From the NCBI RefSeq assembly GCF_018100925.1, contig NZ_JAGJEH010000006.1, positions 372,001 to 436,000 of the forward strand: 64,000 nt of DNA, in the 5' to 3' direction. The stretch comes from Pseudoalteromonas luteoviolacea (GTDB taxonomy: Bacteria > Pseudomonadota > Gammaproteobacteria > Enterobacterales > Alteromonadaceae). The translations under genes and the position numbers were made by a program. Of this stretch, positions 7,026 through 17,006 are shown one piece after another (within the stretch, counting starts at the first letter, position 1; each line of letters begins with the position of its first letter). The notes beneath the pieces were generated by a model. The model saw only the letters and a list, made by a program, of their open reading frames with translations. It made no database searches and was not told the DNA's origin.

Positions 7026-9923
7026 TTACTCTGCATATGTCTCAACAGCTGGACATGAACAGATAAGGTTACGGTCACCGTATACGTCATCGATACGCGT
7101 TACCGTTGGCCAGAACTTGTCTTTTGCTACCGCTGGTACTGGGAATGCAGCATAGAAGCGATCATATGCACGCTCCCACTCGTTGCCAAGTACATCAGCT
7201 TGTGTGTGCGGAGCAAACACAAGTGGGTTGTTCTCAACAGACCATTCGCCTGACTCAACCTTCGCAATCTCTTTACGGATTGAGATCATCGCTTCGATAA
7301 AGCGGTCAATTTCAACCTTAGATTCAGACTCAGTTGGCTCGATCATTAACGTGCCTGCAACTGGGAATGACATGGTCGGTGCATGGAAGCCATAGTCCAT
7401 AAGACGCTTCGCCACATCCATTTCAGTAATGCCAGATGCTTCTTTAAGTGGACGTAAGTCAACAATACATTCGTGTGCAACACGGTCATTACGGCCGCGA
7501 TATAACACTGGGTAGTGATCCGCTAGTTTAGCCGTTAGGTAGTTTGCGTTTACAATCGCCATTTCAGTTGCTTGCTTAAGACCTTCGCTGCCCATCATGG
7601 CAATGTATGCCCAAGAGATAGGTAGAATCGCCGCAGAGCCGTAAGGCGCTGCTGATACTGCACCGTTGCCCTCTGTGGTACCTGCAACATTAATGATGCT
7701 GTGGTTAGGCATAAATGGTGCAAGGTGCGATTTAACACCAATTGGACCAACACCAGGACCACCACCACCGTGTGGGATACAGAATGTTTTGTGTAGGTTT
7801 AAGTGTGATACGTCAGAGCCGATGAAGCCCGGGCTTGTAACGCCAACTTGCGCGTTCATGTTCGCGCCGTCCATGTATACTTGACCGCCGTGCTGGTGAA
7901 CAACATCACATACTTCACGGATAGTCTCTTCGTATACACCGTGTGTAGACGGGTAAGTAACCATGATGCAAGATAGGTTCTCAGACACTTCTTCTGCTTT
8001 TGCACGTAAATCGTCAAGGTCGATATTACCTTTGTCGTCACAACCAACAACCACAACCTTCATGCTTGCCATTTGTGCAGACGCTGGGTTCGTACCGTGT
8101 GCAGAGCTTGGGATCAAACATACGTTACGGTGACCTTCGCCACGTGACTCATGGTATTTACGGATCGCAATAAGACCCGCGTATTCGCCTTGTGCACCTG
8201 AGTTTGGCTGTAGTGAAACTGCATCGTAGCCTGTGATATTTACAAGCCAGTCATGCAGCTCAGTCATCATTGTTTGATAACCTTGTGCTTGCTCAAGTGG
8301 ACAGAATGGGTGAAGCTCAGCGAATTCAGGCCAGGTTACTGGGATCATCTCCGCTGTCGCGTTTAGCTTCATAGTACAAGAGCCCAAAGAGATCATTGAG
8401 TGGTTCAATGCTAAATCTTTGTTCTCTAAACGCTTGATGTAACGCAGCATTTCAGTTTCGCTGTGATACTCATTAAAGTTTGAATGGGTTAGGATCTCGT
8501 CATCACGTACCAAGCTTGCTGGAATACCTGTGATGCCGTTTGCCGCAACCTCTGCGTCAAGCGCAGCTACATCAAGACCATGGCCTTCGCCTAGGATGAT
8601 GTCGAATAATTCTATGATGTCAGCGCGTGTTGTTGTCTCATTCAGTGCGATTGAGTACTCGCCTGCATGGTTAATTGCAAAGTTAACTTGATTTGCAACA
8701 GCACGTGCTACAACGGCGTTTTTGTCTGCTTCTTCTGCTACAACTGTGATGGTATCAAACCAAGTGTCGTGCTTCAGTGCAACGCCTTTTGATTTAAGGC
8801 CAGTCGCCAAGATGCTTGCAAAGCGGTTGATACGCTGTGCAATCGTCTTAAGGCCTTGTGGACCATGGTACACCGCATAGAATGCAGCCATGTTCGCTAG
8901 CAATACCTGCGCTGTACAAATGTTTGAGTTCGCTTTTTCACGGCGGATGTGCTGCTCACGCGTCTGCATCGCCATACGTAATGCGTCGTTACCTAAACGG
9001 TCTTTAGAAACACCGATGATACGACCTGGTAGTGAACGTTTGTACTTGTCACGCGTTGCAAAGAATGCCGCGTGTGGACCACCGTACCCCATAGGTACAC
9101 CAAAACGCTGTGCAGAACCAAGCACCACGTCAGCACCTAGTTTACCCGGCGCTTTTAATAGCATTAAACTCATGATGTCTGCCGCAACACAGGCAATCGC
9201 TTTTTTGTCTTGTACTTGTGCGATAAGGTCTGTGAGGTCTACCACTTCACCAGATGTTGATGGGTACTGGAATAGTGCACCAAAGATCTCGTGGTTTGCC
9301 ACATCGCTTGCAGGCGCTACAACAACTTCAAAACCAAACTGTTCAGCACGGGTGCTTACTACGTCGATTGTTTGTGTGTGTACGTCGTCTGCAATGAAGA
9401 AGGTGTTTGCTTTTTTCGCTTTTGCTACACGCTTAGCTAGGGCCATAGCCTCTGCTGCAGCTGTAGACTCATCAAGCAAAGATGCACTTGCCAAATCTAG
9501 GCCTGTTACATCCATAGTCAGTGTTTGGAAGTTAAGAAGAGACTCCAAACGCCCTTGTGCGATCTCTGGCTGGTATGGCGTATACGCGGTGTACCAACCT
9601 GGGTTTTCTAACACGTTACGTAGAATAACATTAGGCACGTGTGTTGGGTGATAACCTTGGCCGATGTATGATTTAAATACTTTGTTTTGGCTTGCTACTG
9701 ATTTTAGGTAGCTCAGCGTTTCAACTTCAGTACGGCTTTCACCAATCTTAAGACCTGTTTCTAAACGAATAGAGTCAGGTACCGTTTGACCGATCAGCTC
9801 TTCAACACTTGATACTCCAAGCTCAGCAAGCATCTCGCTTACTTGTGCGGCATTCGGGCCGATGTGGCGACGAATAAAGTCTTGCTTTTGCTCTAATTGT
9901 TCAAGAGATTTGGCGTTTGACAT
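7026..9923 (-). CDS. gcvP: Glycine dehydrogenase (decarboxylating), P protein
   Basis: At 965 residues this is the usual length for the single-chain GcvP. It decarboxylates glycine with pyridoxal phosphate and passes the aminomethyl group to lipoyl-GcvH. The PLP lysine is Lys712 in [18 protein letters not shown], followed by the glycine-rich loop. The N-terminal half carries the conserved [13 protein letters not shown] segment. It is the last gene of gcvT-gcvH-gcvP on the minus strand, but 179 bp and a terminator-like hairpin separate it from gcvH. A diverged copy of its last 20 codons is found at 6241-6303. Confidence 0.98.
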   Translation of the reverse strand: MSNAKSLEQLEQKQDFIRRHIGPNAAQVSEMLAELGVSSVEELIGQTVPDSIRLETGLKIGESRTEVETLSYLKSVASQNKVFKSYIGQGYHPTHVPNVILRNVLENPGWYTAYTPYQPEIAQGRLESLLNFQTLTMDVTGLDLASASLLDESTAAAEAMALAKRVAKAKKANTFFIADDVHTQTIDVVSTRAEQFGFEVVVAPASDVANHEIFGALFQYPSTSGEVVDLTDLIAQVQDKKAIACVAADIMSLMLLKAPGKLGADVVLGSAQRFGVPMGYGGPHAAFFATRDKYKRSLPGRIIGVSKDRLGNDALRMAMQTREQHIRREKANSNICTAQVLLANMAAFYAVYHGPQGLKTIAQRINRFASILATGLKSKGVALKHDTWFDTITVVAEEADKNAVVARAVANQVNFAINHAGEYSIALNETTTRADIIELFDIILGEGHGLDVAALDAEVAANGITGIPASLVRDDEILTHSNFNEYHSETEMLRYIKRLENKDLALNHSMISLGSCTMKLNATAEMIPVTWPEFAELHPFCPLEQAQGYQTMMTELHDWLVNITGYDAVSLQPNSGAQGEYAGLIAIRKYHESRGEGHRNVCLIPSSAHGTNPASAQMASMKVVVVGCDDKGNIDLDDLRAKAEEVSENLSCIMVTYPSTHGVYEETIREVCDVVHQHGGQVYMDGANMNAQVGVTSPGFIGSDVSHLNLHKTFCIPHGGGGPGVGPIGVKSHLAPFMPNHSIINVAGTTEGNGAVSAAPYGSAAILPISWAYIAMMGSEGLKQATEMAIVNANYLTAKLADHYPVLYRGRNDRVAHECIVDLRPLKEASGITEMDVAKRLMDYGFHAPTMSFPVAGTLMIEPTESESKVEIDRFIEAMISIRKEIAKVESGEWSVENNPLVFAPHTQADVLGNEWERAYDRFYAAFPVPAVAKDKFWPTVTRIDDVYGDRNLICSCPAVETYAE

Positions 9924-10063
9924 TAGTCCAGATTCCTATGATCCAAATAAAATGGGTGTTCCTGCATTGATGCCTGACATCTTTGCCAGACAAAGGCCTT
10001 GGTAACGCAGTCACAGATAATGCTTTGAGCGTTAACCAAACCAAAACGGTTTGATTTAACAAC

Positions 10064-10088
10064 AAAAGCCCCAAAAAATGGGGCTTTT
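10064..10088. terminator. Terminator-like hairpin between gcvH and gcvP
   Basis: The arms AAAAGCCCC (10064-10072) and GGGGCTTTT (10080-10088) are perfect and flanked by T-rich sequence on both strands. It lies 15 bp after gcvH and about 140 bp before gcvP, so it could reduce read-through into gcvP or end a gcvT-gcvH transcript. Confidence 0.85.
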
Positions 10089-10102
10089 AATCACACAACG
10101 AA

Positions 10103-10492
10103 TTAGTCTTCGTCGATTGAGTTTTTGTAACCTTCGTGGTCAAGTAGGTTTTCAAGCTCTGACTCGTCAGACGCTTTAACTTTGAATAACCAACCGTCGC
10201 CATATGGGTCGTTGTTAACAGATTCTGGTGAATCTTCTAGCTCTTCGTTGATTTCAACGATAGTACCAGTGATTGGTGCGTAGATATCAGAAGCCGCTTT
10301 TACAGACTCAGCAACTGCACAATCTTCGCCAGCATCTACTTCGTCATCAACGTCAGGTAGGTCAACAAATACCATGTCGCCTAGAAGCTCTTGTGCATGC
10401 TCAGTAATACCTACAGTGAATACACCGTCGCCTTCGCTGCGAACCCATTCGTGTGAAGATGCGTATTTTAACTCGCTAGGAATGTTGCTCAT
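10103..10492 (-). CDS. gcvH: Glycine cleavage system H protein
   Basis: The 129-residue acidic protein carries the lipoyl group that shuttles the aminomethyl unit between GcvP, GcvT and lipoamide dehydrogenase. The modified lysine is Lys65 in the motif [12 protein letters not shown]. The full length and the C-terminal helix match the family. A strong AGGAAC ribosome binding site precedes the start (GTTCCT on the plus strand at 10498-10503). It follows gcvT by 62 bp. Confidence 0.98.
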   Translation of the reverse strand: MSNIPSELKYASSHEWVRSEGDGVFTVGITEHAQELLGDMVFVDLPDVDDEVDAGEDCAVAESVKAASDIYAPITGTIVEINEELEDSPESVNNDPYGDGWLFKVKASDESELENLLDHEGYKNSIDED

Positions 10493-10554
10493 TTTTTGTT
10501 CCTTTGGTCGTTTTAGTTGGGCAACCGCCCATAATTCTACTCGTTACAATGATC

Positions 10555-11637
10555 TTAGATCACTGACTTACCGTTACGTACGAAGCTAGGCTTCACAACT
10601 TTAACGTCTACTAGCTTTTTGCGCATTTCAACTTGTGCAGTTTCCCCTGTTGAACGAGGAACACGTGCCAATGCCACGCTAAAACCTAAAGTCGGAGAGA
10701 ATGTACCAGAAGTTATAACACCTTCGCCACCTTCTACGATAACTTTAGAGCCGCCGCGCAATACACCTTTGCTTTCAAGCACCAAGCCAACCAGCTTATC
10801 AGTACTCTTATCAGCACGTTGTTGCTCAACTACTTTACGGCCGATGAAATCACGATCTTCTGGTTCCCAAGCGATGGTCCAAGCCATATTAGCAGCCAGT
10901 GGAGAAACCGTTTCATCCATATCAGAGCCGTACAAGTTCATGCCCGCTTCTAAACGTAGCGTATCACGTGCACCTAAGCCAGCCGGACGCACACCTGCAT
11001 CTAGTAATTGCTGCCAAAGTTCTGCTGCATCGTCGTTATGAACAACGATTTCGTAGCCTGCTTCACCAGTATAACCAGTTGTTGCAATGAATAGTTTTCC
11101 AGCTTGAGCACCAAAGAATGGTTTCATGCCTTCAACTGCTGCACGCTGCTCATCATTTAAGATAGTCGCTGTTTTTTCTTTTGCATTTGGACCTTGTACT
11201 GCAATCATGGCGTACTCAGGACGCTCGGTGACTGTCACTTCAAAATCAGCGGCAACTGCACCAATGTGTGCAAGGTCTTTTTCACGCGTTGCAGAGTTTA
11301 CAACTAGACGATAATCCGTTTCTGTGAAGAAGTAGATGATAAGGTCGTCAATAACACCACCTTGCTCATTCAACATGCCAGTGTATAGCGCTTTACCAGG
11401 CACGGTCAGCTTTGCAACATCGTTTGCCACAAGCTTGCGTAAGAACGCTTGTGCATCAGCACCTTTCACATCCACAATGGTCATGTGCGATACATCAAAC
11501 ATGCCCGCATCTTGACGCACTGCGTGGTGCTCTTCGATTTGTGAACCATAGTTGATTGGCATTTCCCAACCGTGGAAATCAACCATTTTAGCGCCTGCTT
11601 CTAGGTGCTTAGCATGTAGTACTGTTTTAGAAGTCAT
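10555..11637 (-). CDS. gcvT: Aminomethyltransferase (glycine cleavage T protein)
   Basis: The 360-residue protein transfers the methylene group from aminomethyl-lipoyl-GcvH to tetrahydrofolate and releases ammonia. Typical blocks are visible: [19 protein letters not shown] near the N-terminus, [14 protein letters not shown], and [17 protein letters not shown] with the catalytic Asp in the GARD-type motif. An AAGGAC ribosome binding site precedes the ATG. It is the first gene of the gcvTHP operon and lies downstream of a half-length GcvT-like gene on the same strand. Confidence 0.98.
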   Translation of the reverse strand: MTSKTVLHAKHLEAGAKMVDFHGWEMPINYGSQIEEHHAVRQDAGMFDVSHMTIVDVKGADAQAFLRKLVANDVAKLTVPGKALYTGMLNEQGGVIDDLIIYFFTETDYRLVVNSATREKDLAHIGAVAADFEVTVTERPEYAMIAVQGPNAKEKTATILNDEQRAAVEGMKPFFGAQAGKLFIATTGYTGEAGYEIVVHNDDAAELWQQLLDAGVRPAGLGARDTLRLEAGMNLYGSDMDETVSPLAANMAWTIAWEPEDRDFIGRKVVEQQRADKSTDKLVGLVLESKGVLRGGSKVIVEGGEGVITSGTFSPTLGFSVALARVPRSTGETAQVEMRKKLVDVKVVKPSFVRNGKSVI

Positions 11638-11692
11638 ACTTGTCCTTCACTTTTTTGTGTTATGTAAGTCACTCTAGGTGCTTTACATATAA

Positions 11693-11710
11693 TCGAGGTA
11701 AAAACCTCGA
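11693..11710. other. Hairpin between the GcvT-like gene and gcvT
   Basis: The arms TCGAGGT and ACCTCGA form a perfect 7-bp stem around a 4-A loop. No T-run follows on the minus strand, so it is more likely an RNA-processing or stability hairpin than a terminator. Confidence 0.45.
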
Positions 11711-11752
11711 AGGGGTTAATCTTGAGCTGGTGACCAACTCAAATGCACGGAA

Positions 11753-12325
11753 TTAATTTACGCAAAAACCTTCAGCGCTGAGCTTTTTTTGCCACGCTGA
11801 AAGCGGGGCTTGCTGCGCGATAAGTTGATGCTGCTGCACACCATCTTGTAGTAACGTAGTGATAAATACATCACCACTTTGTTTGCCATAACAAGCTTGT
11901 AGATCTGAAATACCTAAGCCAGGTGTGAGCGAAAAGTTTGTTAATAATGAATCAAATGCAGCGTTGCCACTGAGCTGTGCGATGACTAAGTCTTCTCGAC
12001 GTACAAGTTCAATATCGTACTCGTGCTCATGCTGCTCAACTAACACTTGTAAAGTTGATGCAGCGTCTTGATCCAAAATAAAGCGATAAGCTGTTTCACT
12101 AAAGTAGTAAACCGCGTAGCGGTGACCGTTGGCAAATGTGCCTTGAATACCAAGACCGGGCGCTATCAACTTGTTTAAGTTGATGCCAAGCTCTTGATTA
12201 AGGAAAGGCGTCGTTTCAAAGCCACTAAAATCTAATACCACTTGACCTGCCTGTGAACTGTAAGCATTCTTTGTTGGTACAGTCCCTTGACGGTGTTTGG
12301 CAAAAATTATCGGAGAAAACGTCAT
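11753..12325 (-). CDS. Half-length GcvT-like protein, probably non-catalytic
   Basis: The 190-residue product aligns by eye with the N-terminal half of the GcvT encoded next door. YYFSETAYRFIL matches [12 protein letters not shown], and DIELVRREDLVIAQLSGNAA matches the [19 protein letters not shown] region. The GYTGE block is replaced by TLLQDGVQQHQ, and the protein stops before the catalytic [10 protein letters not shown] block and the whole C-terminal domain. It is therefore a GcvT paralogue lacking catalytic parts. It is read in the same direction as gcvTHP, 115 bp upstream, and is divergent from a LysR regulator. It could bind folate or act as a regulatory partner; nothing more can be said. 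It is not YgfZ, as the KGCYTGQE motif is absent. Confidence 0.7.
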   Translation of the reverse strand: MTFSPIIFAKHRQGTVPTKNAYSSQAGQVVLDFSGFETTPFLNQELGINLNKLIAPGLGIQGTFANGHRYAVYYFSETAYRFILDQDAASTLQVLVEQHEHEYDIELVRREDLVIAQLSGNAAFDSLLTNFSLTPGLGISDLQACYGKQSGDVFITTLLQDGVQQHQLIAQQAPLSAWQKKLSAEGFCVN

Positions 12326-12393
12326 ACAACCACCTTAGTGAAATTAAGATGGACAAAAGTATAGGGTGGCAGATAACCAACAACAAATTGTAA

Positions 12394-12415
12394 TTATTTA
12401 TCAATTGATAAATAA
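12394..12415. promoter_or_regulatory. 22-bp perfect palindrome in the LysR/GcvT-like divergent promoter region
   Basis: The sequence at 12394-12415 is a perfect palindrome centred on TATCAATTGATA. It lies between two divergent genes, 70 bp from the GcvT-like start and 40 bp from the LysR start. The size and symmetry fit an operator of the adjacent LysR-type regulator. The 12-bp core TTATCAATTGAT recurs at 12464-12475 inside the first codons of the LysR gene. Confidence 0.6.
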
Positions 12416-12454
12416 TATTAATGTATTCAAGATTTATAAATAGCTTTTTTAAAT

Positions 12455-13300
12455 ATGAAGAACTTATCAATTGATGGCCTACGGACACTTGTCACGGTTG
12501 TAGAGGTCGGAGGTTTTGCAAAAGCAGGTGAATTGCTCGGCTTGTCCCAACCAGCCGTAAGTTTGCAGATCCGTCGCTTAGAAGACTTACTTGGATGTAA
12601 GTTGTTTAAAAAACAAGGCCAGCGTCAAGTGCTTAATCAGTACGGTGAACTCCTGTTGCCGCAAGCAAAGCAGATGCTGCAATATAATGACGCCATCTTG
12701 CAACAATTTACTTCTGAAAGCGTCACAGGTCGCGTGCGCTTAGGGATCCCTAGTGAGTTTGCCGCGCGTATTCTACCGGCCATCATCGGTGACTTTGTCT
12801 CTCTGTATCCAGATGTAGCACTGGAAGTAAAATCAAGGCTTAGCAAGCATTTACTTTCGGTATCTAGACAAGATCAATTTGATCTGGTTTTGGCGTTAAA
12901 TGAAGAGCTAGAATCTGTAACCCACCCTATATTTATGCGCGATCAATTGGTCTGGGTTGGCGACTTAACGCTAGCAAAAAAAGATGTCATCACCTTAGTC
13001 ACCGCACCAGAGGGCTGTATTTATCGACGTCGTGCTATTGAAGCGCTGCAACAAAGCGGCCGTCCATTTCGTATCGTATACAGCAATGCAGACTTAACCG
13101 GCCTGATAGCGGCGTTAAACGAAGGGTTGGGGATCACGGTTTTAGCCAAAAATACCGTACCGAGCGAATTATCTTATCAAGAATATACCCATGATTTGCC
13201 GATGCTTGGCGAAATAGGGATCAGTTTAATCAAAAATACTCAGGAGTCCGCCCACGCTGTAAACAAACTCGCTGAGTTTATCGCGTTACGTTTGTCGTAA
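12455..13300 (+). CDS. LysR-family transcriptional regulator
   Basis: The 281-residue protein has an N-terminal winged helix-turn-helix (residues 5-64, with FAKAGELLGLSQPAVSLQIRR) and a substrate-binding domain. It resembles LrhA-type regulators rather than GcvA, by overall appearance only. It is divergent from the GcvT-like gene and gcvTHP and convergent with ubiI, so glycine cleavage genes are a plausible but unproven target. A palindrome core sits in its own codons 4-7 and could give autoregulation. Confidence 0.92.
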   Translation: MKNLSIDGLRTLVTVVEVGGFAKAGELLGLSQPAVSLQIRRLEDLLGCKLFKKQGQRQVLNQYGELLLPQAKQMLQYNDAILQQFTSESVTGRVRLGIPSEFAARILPAIIGDFVSLYPDVALEVKSRLSKHLLSVSRQDQFDLVLALNEELESVTHPIFMRDQLVWVGDLTLAKKDVITLVTAPEGCIYRRRAIEALQQSGRPFRIVYSNADLTGLIAALNEGLGITVLAKNTVPSELSYQEYTHDLPMLGEIGISLIKNTQESAHAVNKLAEFIALRLS

Positions 13301-13310
13301 CGCAGCGCCC

Positions 13311-14477
13311 TTACTGCCCTACAGCCTGCTTTACAAACAGGTTTTTGATCGGACCTAAATTATCAACTAAGCTCAAACCCAAGCCTCGGATTAGCTTTTT
13401 AGCCGGGTGCGCGCCCTCAAATAAGTCTTTAAGGCCCTGCATCATAGCAATGTGCTTTTGTGCATCCAACTTGCGCGCACGCTCGTACTCTCTGAGTACT
13501 TTATGTGCGGCAAACTCCTGGTTCTGCTCACCCAATGCGTTAATTAAATGCGCTGCATCTTTTAAGCCTAAATTCATGCCTAAACCTGCTAATGGGTGAA
13601 TGGTATGGGCTGCATCTCCCATTAATACCACACGACCTTTTAACCATTGCTGGGCGTAGCGCATAGTAAGTGGAAACACTGCTCTGTCACTTTGCACTTC
13701 ACACAATCCACATTGCATATCTATGGCGACGGACAAAGACTTATTAAACTCGCTAGGGCTTTGCGCCATAAGCTGCTTAGCATGCTCAGGAGACGTTGAC
13801 CAAACAATGGAATGCATATTGTCTTCACGCAATGGCAAAAATGCCAAAGGACCTGTCGGTAAAAATACCTGACGTGCCGTATGCTGATGGGCACTATCGG
13901 TTTTGACCGTGGCCACAATTGCATGGTGGTCGTAATCCCAAAAGCTCAGCGGCATATCAAATAACTTACGCACTCCAGAGTTTGCGCCATCGGCAGCCAC
14001 CAGCAGCTTGCTCATTACTGGCATGCCAGACGCTAACGTGATCAGCACATCGGTATCTGTTTGATGAATCGTTTGATAGCGGCTTTCAAACGCCAGCGTG
14101 ACGTGTTCATATGCCTGTAGCTTATTGTACAACGCATAGCGAATACCATCGTTTTCAATGATGTGACCCAGCTCGGGGAGCTGTAAAGCGTGTGCATCAA
14201 ACGCAATTTTGCCAAAGCTGTCTGCATCTCTGACATCCATTGCGGTATAAGGCGTTGCTCTACTAGCAAAGATATCCTGCCAAACATCCAATGATTCAAA
14301 CAGTTGCTGACTGGCAAGGCTGATCGCGCTGACTCGCACACCATAGTCTTCATTTAATGGCTGTGGCGCAGCGCCGGCGTCAAGCACCATCACTGAAATA
14401 CCTTGTCGTGCTAAACCCAATGCCAGCGTTAATCCAATACAGCCACCGCCGACTATACATACTTGCACTTGCTGCAT
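13311..14477 (-). CDS. ubiI: Ubiquinone biosynthesis FAD hydroxylase (2-octaprenylphenol hydroxylase)
   Basis: The 388-residue flavoprotein monooxygenase has the N-terminal dinucleotide motif VGGGCIGLTLALG, the DG motif VAADGANSGVRK, and the second FAD motif GRVVLMGDAAHTIHPLAGLGMN. The UbiH/UbiF/UbiI family hydroxylates the ring of octaprenyl precursors; position after ubiH in the ygfB-pepP-ubiH-visC order supports UbiI (VisC). AGGAG precedes the ATG and only 10 bp separate it from ubiH. Confidence 0.9.
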   Translation of the reverse strand: MQQVQVCIVGGGCIGLTLALGLARQGISVMVLDAGAAPQPLNEDYGVRVSAISLASQQLFESLDVWQDIFASRATPYTAMDVRDADSFGKIAFDAHALQLPELGHIIENDGIRYALYNKLQAYEHVTLAFESRYQTIHQTDTDVLITLASGMPVMSKLLVAADGANSGVRKLFDMPLSFWDYDHHAIVATVKTDSAHQHTARQVFLPTGPLAFLPLREDNMHSIVWSTSPEHAKQLMAQSPSEFNKSLSVAIDMQCGLCEVQSDRAVFPLTMRYAQQWLKGRVVLMGDAAHTIHPLAGLGMNLGLKDAAHLINALGEQNQEFAAHKVLREYERARKLDAQKHIAMMQGLKDLFEGAHPAKKLIRGLGLSLVDNLGPIKNLFVKQAVGQ

Positions 14478-14487
14478 GAGAGCTCCT

Positions 14488-15681
14488 CTATTGCACTCGG
14501 CCCATTAGCTGTCTAGCCAATGGCATTTTTAAATTGGGAAACAGGCTGATCATCATCAAGCCGCAACTACGCCCAAAAGCGATGCTGCGAGACTCGTTGG
14601 AAAACAGCCTCACAAGGCCATCAGTCAAAGTCATCACTCGCCCGATGTCTTGATCTCTAGCGACTTTATAAGCTTGGGTAAACCCATGGCAGCCCCAACT
14701 ATCGAGTTCTGTTGCTTCTAGCTGTGTGACCAAACATTGAATATCACGCATACCAAGATTAAAACCCTGACCGGCAATCGGGTGAATGGCGTGGGCGGCA
14801 TTACCTATCACGACCACACGATGATGTACCACACTGGAGATACGTCCATGAACAAGCGGATAACGACTGCGCGTTCCTACCGCTTCAAACAGGCCACCAC
14901 GATAGCCAAACTCTTGTTGTAGACGCGTTAAAAACTGGCTGTCATCAAGCGCTAATACTTCCTCTAGCGCACTTTGATTCATGCACCACGCTACCGAGAA
15001 GCGTCCTTCGCTCATAGGTAACAGTGCAATAGGCCCCTGTGATGTAAAACGCTCAAAAGCTTGACCTTGATGTTCAGGCGACACTTTCACATTCGCAATT
15101 AATGCCCCTTGCTCATATAGAAAGCTATCAAATTCGAGGTTAAGTAAATCTCGTGTCGGTGATTGCGCTCCATCAGCAACCACAAGTAGTTTTGCCCGTA
15201 ATTTTACTGCTTCATCACTATCGAGCGTCACCTCAACATAGTCTAAATGCTGCACTAATGAGGTGACCTTAGCAGGACAAAACAAAGTAATGTCTTGGTT
15301 TTGCAATTGCTGGTGCAAAAATTGACCATATGGATTCACTTCGACCACATAGCCCAATGCATCAACTTGATACTCTTGAGGTGTGATCGCCGCTTTCCCA
15401 AAATGACCTCTATCAGACACATTGACCTTTAAGATTGGCTCAGCAAAAGACCAGGTTTTATTAAAGAGGTTAAGTTGACTTAAGTAATCAACGGACTGTT
15501 CTGCCAGCGCAATGCAGCGATCGTCAAAGCTTGGGTGGCTTTGCGCTTTAGGGGCAAATGCTTCCACCACAGCAATACGGCAGTTGGGAATTTGTTTTTT
15601 AATACTGACGGCAGCAGTGGCACCTGCCATGCCACCACCGACAATAAGTACGTCGAATTGTTGCAAGCCTGATACTCCCAA
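14488..15681 (-). CDS. ubiH: 2-octaprenyl-6-methoxyphenol hydroxylase
   Basis: This protein of up to 397 residues has the FAD motif IVGGGMAGATAA, the UbiH-specific HPSFDDRCIAL and VSDRGHFG segments, the DG motif VADGAQSPTRD and HRVVVIGNAAHAIHPIAGQGFN. It hydroxylates C-6 of the ubiquinone ring precursor at the inner membrane. No ATG is available: TTG at 15681 is possible, but TTG at 15666 is better placed, 8 nt after a GGGAG ribosome binding site, and would start the protein just before QQFDVLIVGGG. It lies in the pepP-ubiH-ubiI operon. Confidence 0.93.
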   Translation of the reverse strand: MGVSGLQQFDVLIVGGGMAGATAAVSIKKQIPNCRIAVVEAFAPKAQSHPSFDDRCIALAEQSVDYLSQLNLFNKTWSFAEPILKVNVSDRGHFGKAAITPQEYQVDALGYVVEVNPYGQFLHQQLQNQDITLFCPAKVTSLVQHLDYVEVTLDSDEAVKLRAKLLVVADGAQSPTRDLLNLEFDSFLYEQGALIANVKVSPEHQGQAFERFTSQGPIALLPMSEGRFSVAWCMNQSALEEVLALDDSQFLTRLQQEFGYRGGLFEAVGTRSRYPLVHGRISSVVHHRVVVIGNAAHAIHPIAGQGFNLGMRDIQCLVTQLEATELDSWGCHGFTQAYKVARDQDIGRVMTLTDGLVRLFSNESRSIAFGRSCGLMMISLFPNLKMPLARQLMGRVQ

Positions 15682-15690
15682 TTCTTGCAG

Positions 15691-17004
15691 TTAGGCTTTT
15701 TGCATCAGCGCTTCAATCTCTGCTATCGATTTTGGCACATCAACGGTTAAGTTTTCATGGCCATTTTGCGTGATCAGTAAATCATCCTCAATGCGCACGC
15801 CAATGCCTTTGTACTGTGCTGGCACTTCAGCATCTTCATCGAAATATAAGCCGGGCTCAATGGTCAAGACCATACCCGCTTCAAACGGTCGATCTGCCTC
15901 ATCCAGCTTATACTCACCAACATCATGCACGTCTAAACCGAGCCAGTGACCTACACCATGCATATAAAATGCTTTGCAAGCTTGTGCTTCGACCAACTCT
16001 TCAACAGTGCCTGAAAGGATACCCAGTTCAATTAAGCCTTCAGTTAAAACACGAACAACCTGCTTGTTGGCTTTGACTAAAGTACCACCTGGTTTTACTT
16101 CTTCAAATGCCGCCAATTGCGCTTTGAGTACCAAGTTATAAATTTCAGTTTGCGCAGCGCTAAACTGACCACTGACCGGGAAAGTTCGTGTTATGTCAGC
16201 AGCATATCCTTCCAATTCACATCCTGAGTCGATCAAGATCAAATCCCCTGACTTTAACGCATCACTATTTTCGGTGTAATGCAATATATTGGCATTGTTA
16301 CCTGAACCAACAATGGTGCCATATGCTGGGTATCGCGCGCCATTCATCGCGTAGTGGTGATGTATTTCAGCTTCTAATTGATACTCAGTAGCTTCTGGCT
16401 TGGCAAATTGCATCGCTCGCACATGCGCCTGTGCGCTGATCTGCGCCGCCTTGCGCATCACGGCAATTTCACTCTCTGACTTAAACAAACGCATTTCATG
16501 TACCAAGGGACGGATATCCTTGATGGTCTCTGGTGCTTTATAGCCTTTTTTCGGTGCACCGCGCAGTGTGCTCAATAAACTCCATACCTTGTCATCAAAT
16601 ATTGGATATGTTCCCTGACCAAAGTACAATGTCGCACAGCCATTCACCAACGCTAATAATTCGTCATCTAAATCTGTTAAAGCATAGGTTTCGTCCATAT
16701 CAAACTGGGTTTTGGCCTTTTCAAAGCCAACTCGCCTACCATGCCAAATCTCCGCTAGTTTGTCTTTATTGCGGCAAAATAAGATAGTACGGCCATTACC
16801 TACTTTGTCTTTGTGTAAGACCAGAACGGCATCCGGCTCTTTGAAACCTGTTAAGTAAAAAAAGTCGCTGTCTTGGCGAAATGGAAATTCAGTATCACGA
16901 CTGCGAGTAATTTCTGCGGCCGCAGGAATAATCGCCACCGCATTGCTATCTAGGCTGTTTAGCAGTCGTGTGCGACGTGCTACAAACTCTTCATTTTTTA
17001 TCAT
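15691..17004 (-). CDS. pepP: Xaa-Pro aminopeptidase (aminopeptidase P)
   Basis: This M24B metallopeptidase removes N-terminal residues preceding proline. The start chosen is ATG at 17004 (MIKNEEFVARR), giving 437 residues, close to the E. coli length; a longer frame to 17067 would overlap ygfB by 61 bp. Conserved metal ligands are visible in LILIDSGCELEGYAADITRT, HGVGHWLGLDVHD, LTIEPGLY and GIGVRIEDD. The gene starts 2 nt after the ygfB stop codon, which indicates translational coupling. Confidence 0.95.
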   Translation of the reverse strand: MIKNEEFVARRTRLLNSLDSNAVAIIPAAAEITRSRDTEFPFRQDSDFFYLTGFKEPDAVLVLHKDKVGNGRTILFCRNKDKLAEIWHGRRVGFEKAKTQFDMDETYALTDLDDELLALVNGCATLYFGQGTYPIFDDKVWSLLSTLRGAPKKGYKAPETIKDIRPLVHEMRLFKSESEIAVMRKAAQISAQAHVRAMQFAKPEATEYQLEAEIHHHYAMNGARYPAYGTIVGSGNNANILHYTENSDALKSGDLILIDSGCELEGYAADITRTFPVSGQFSAAQTEIYNLVLKAQLAAFEEVKPGGTLVKANKQVVRVLTEGLIELGILSGTVEELVEAQACKAFYMHGVGHWLGLDVHDVGEYKLDEADRPFEAGMVLTIEPGLYFDEDAEVPAQYKGIGVRIEDDLLITQNGHENLTVDVPKSIAEIEALMQKA

Positions 17005-17006
17005 AA

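Noticed and set aside
8890..9651. Long plus-strand frame opposite gcvP
   Set aside because: It is an antisense shadow of a highly conserved gene with no ribosome binding site or family resemblance.
9924..10063. Glycine riboswitch before gcvP
   Set aside because: No convincing paired aptamer consensus was found by eye in the gap; only the terminator-like hairpin is supported.
12225..12488. Minus-strand frame overlapping the LysR/GcvT-like intergenic region
   Set aside because: It runs through the palindrome and two well-supported gene starts.
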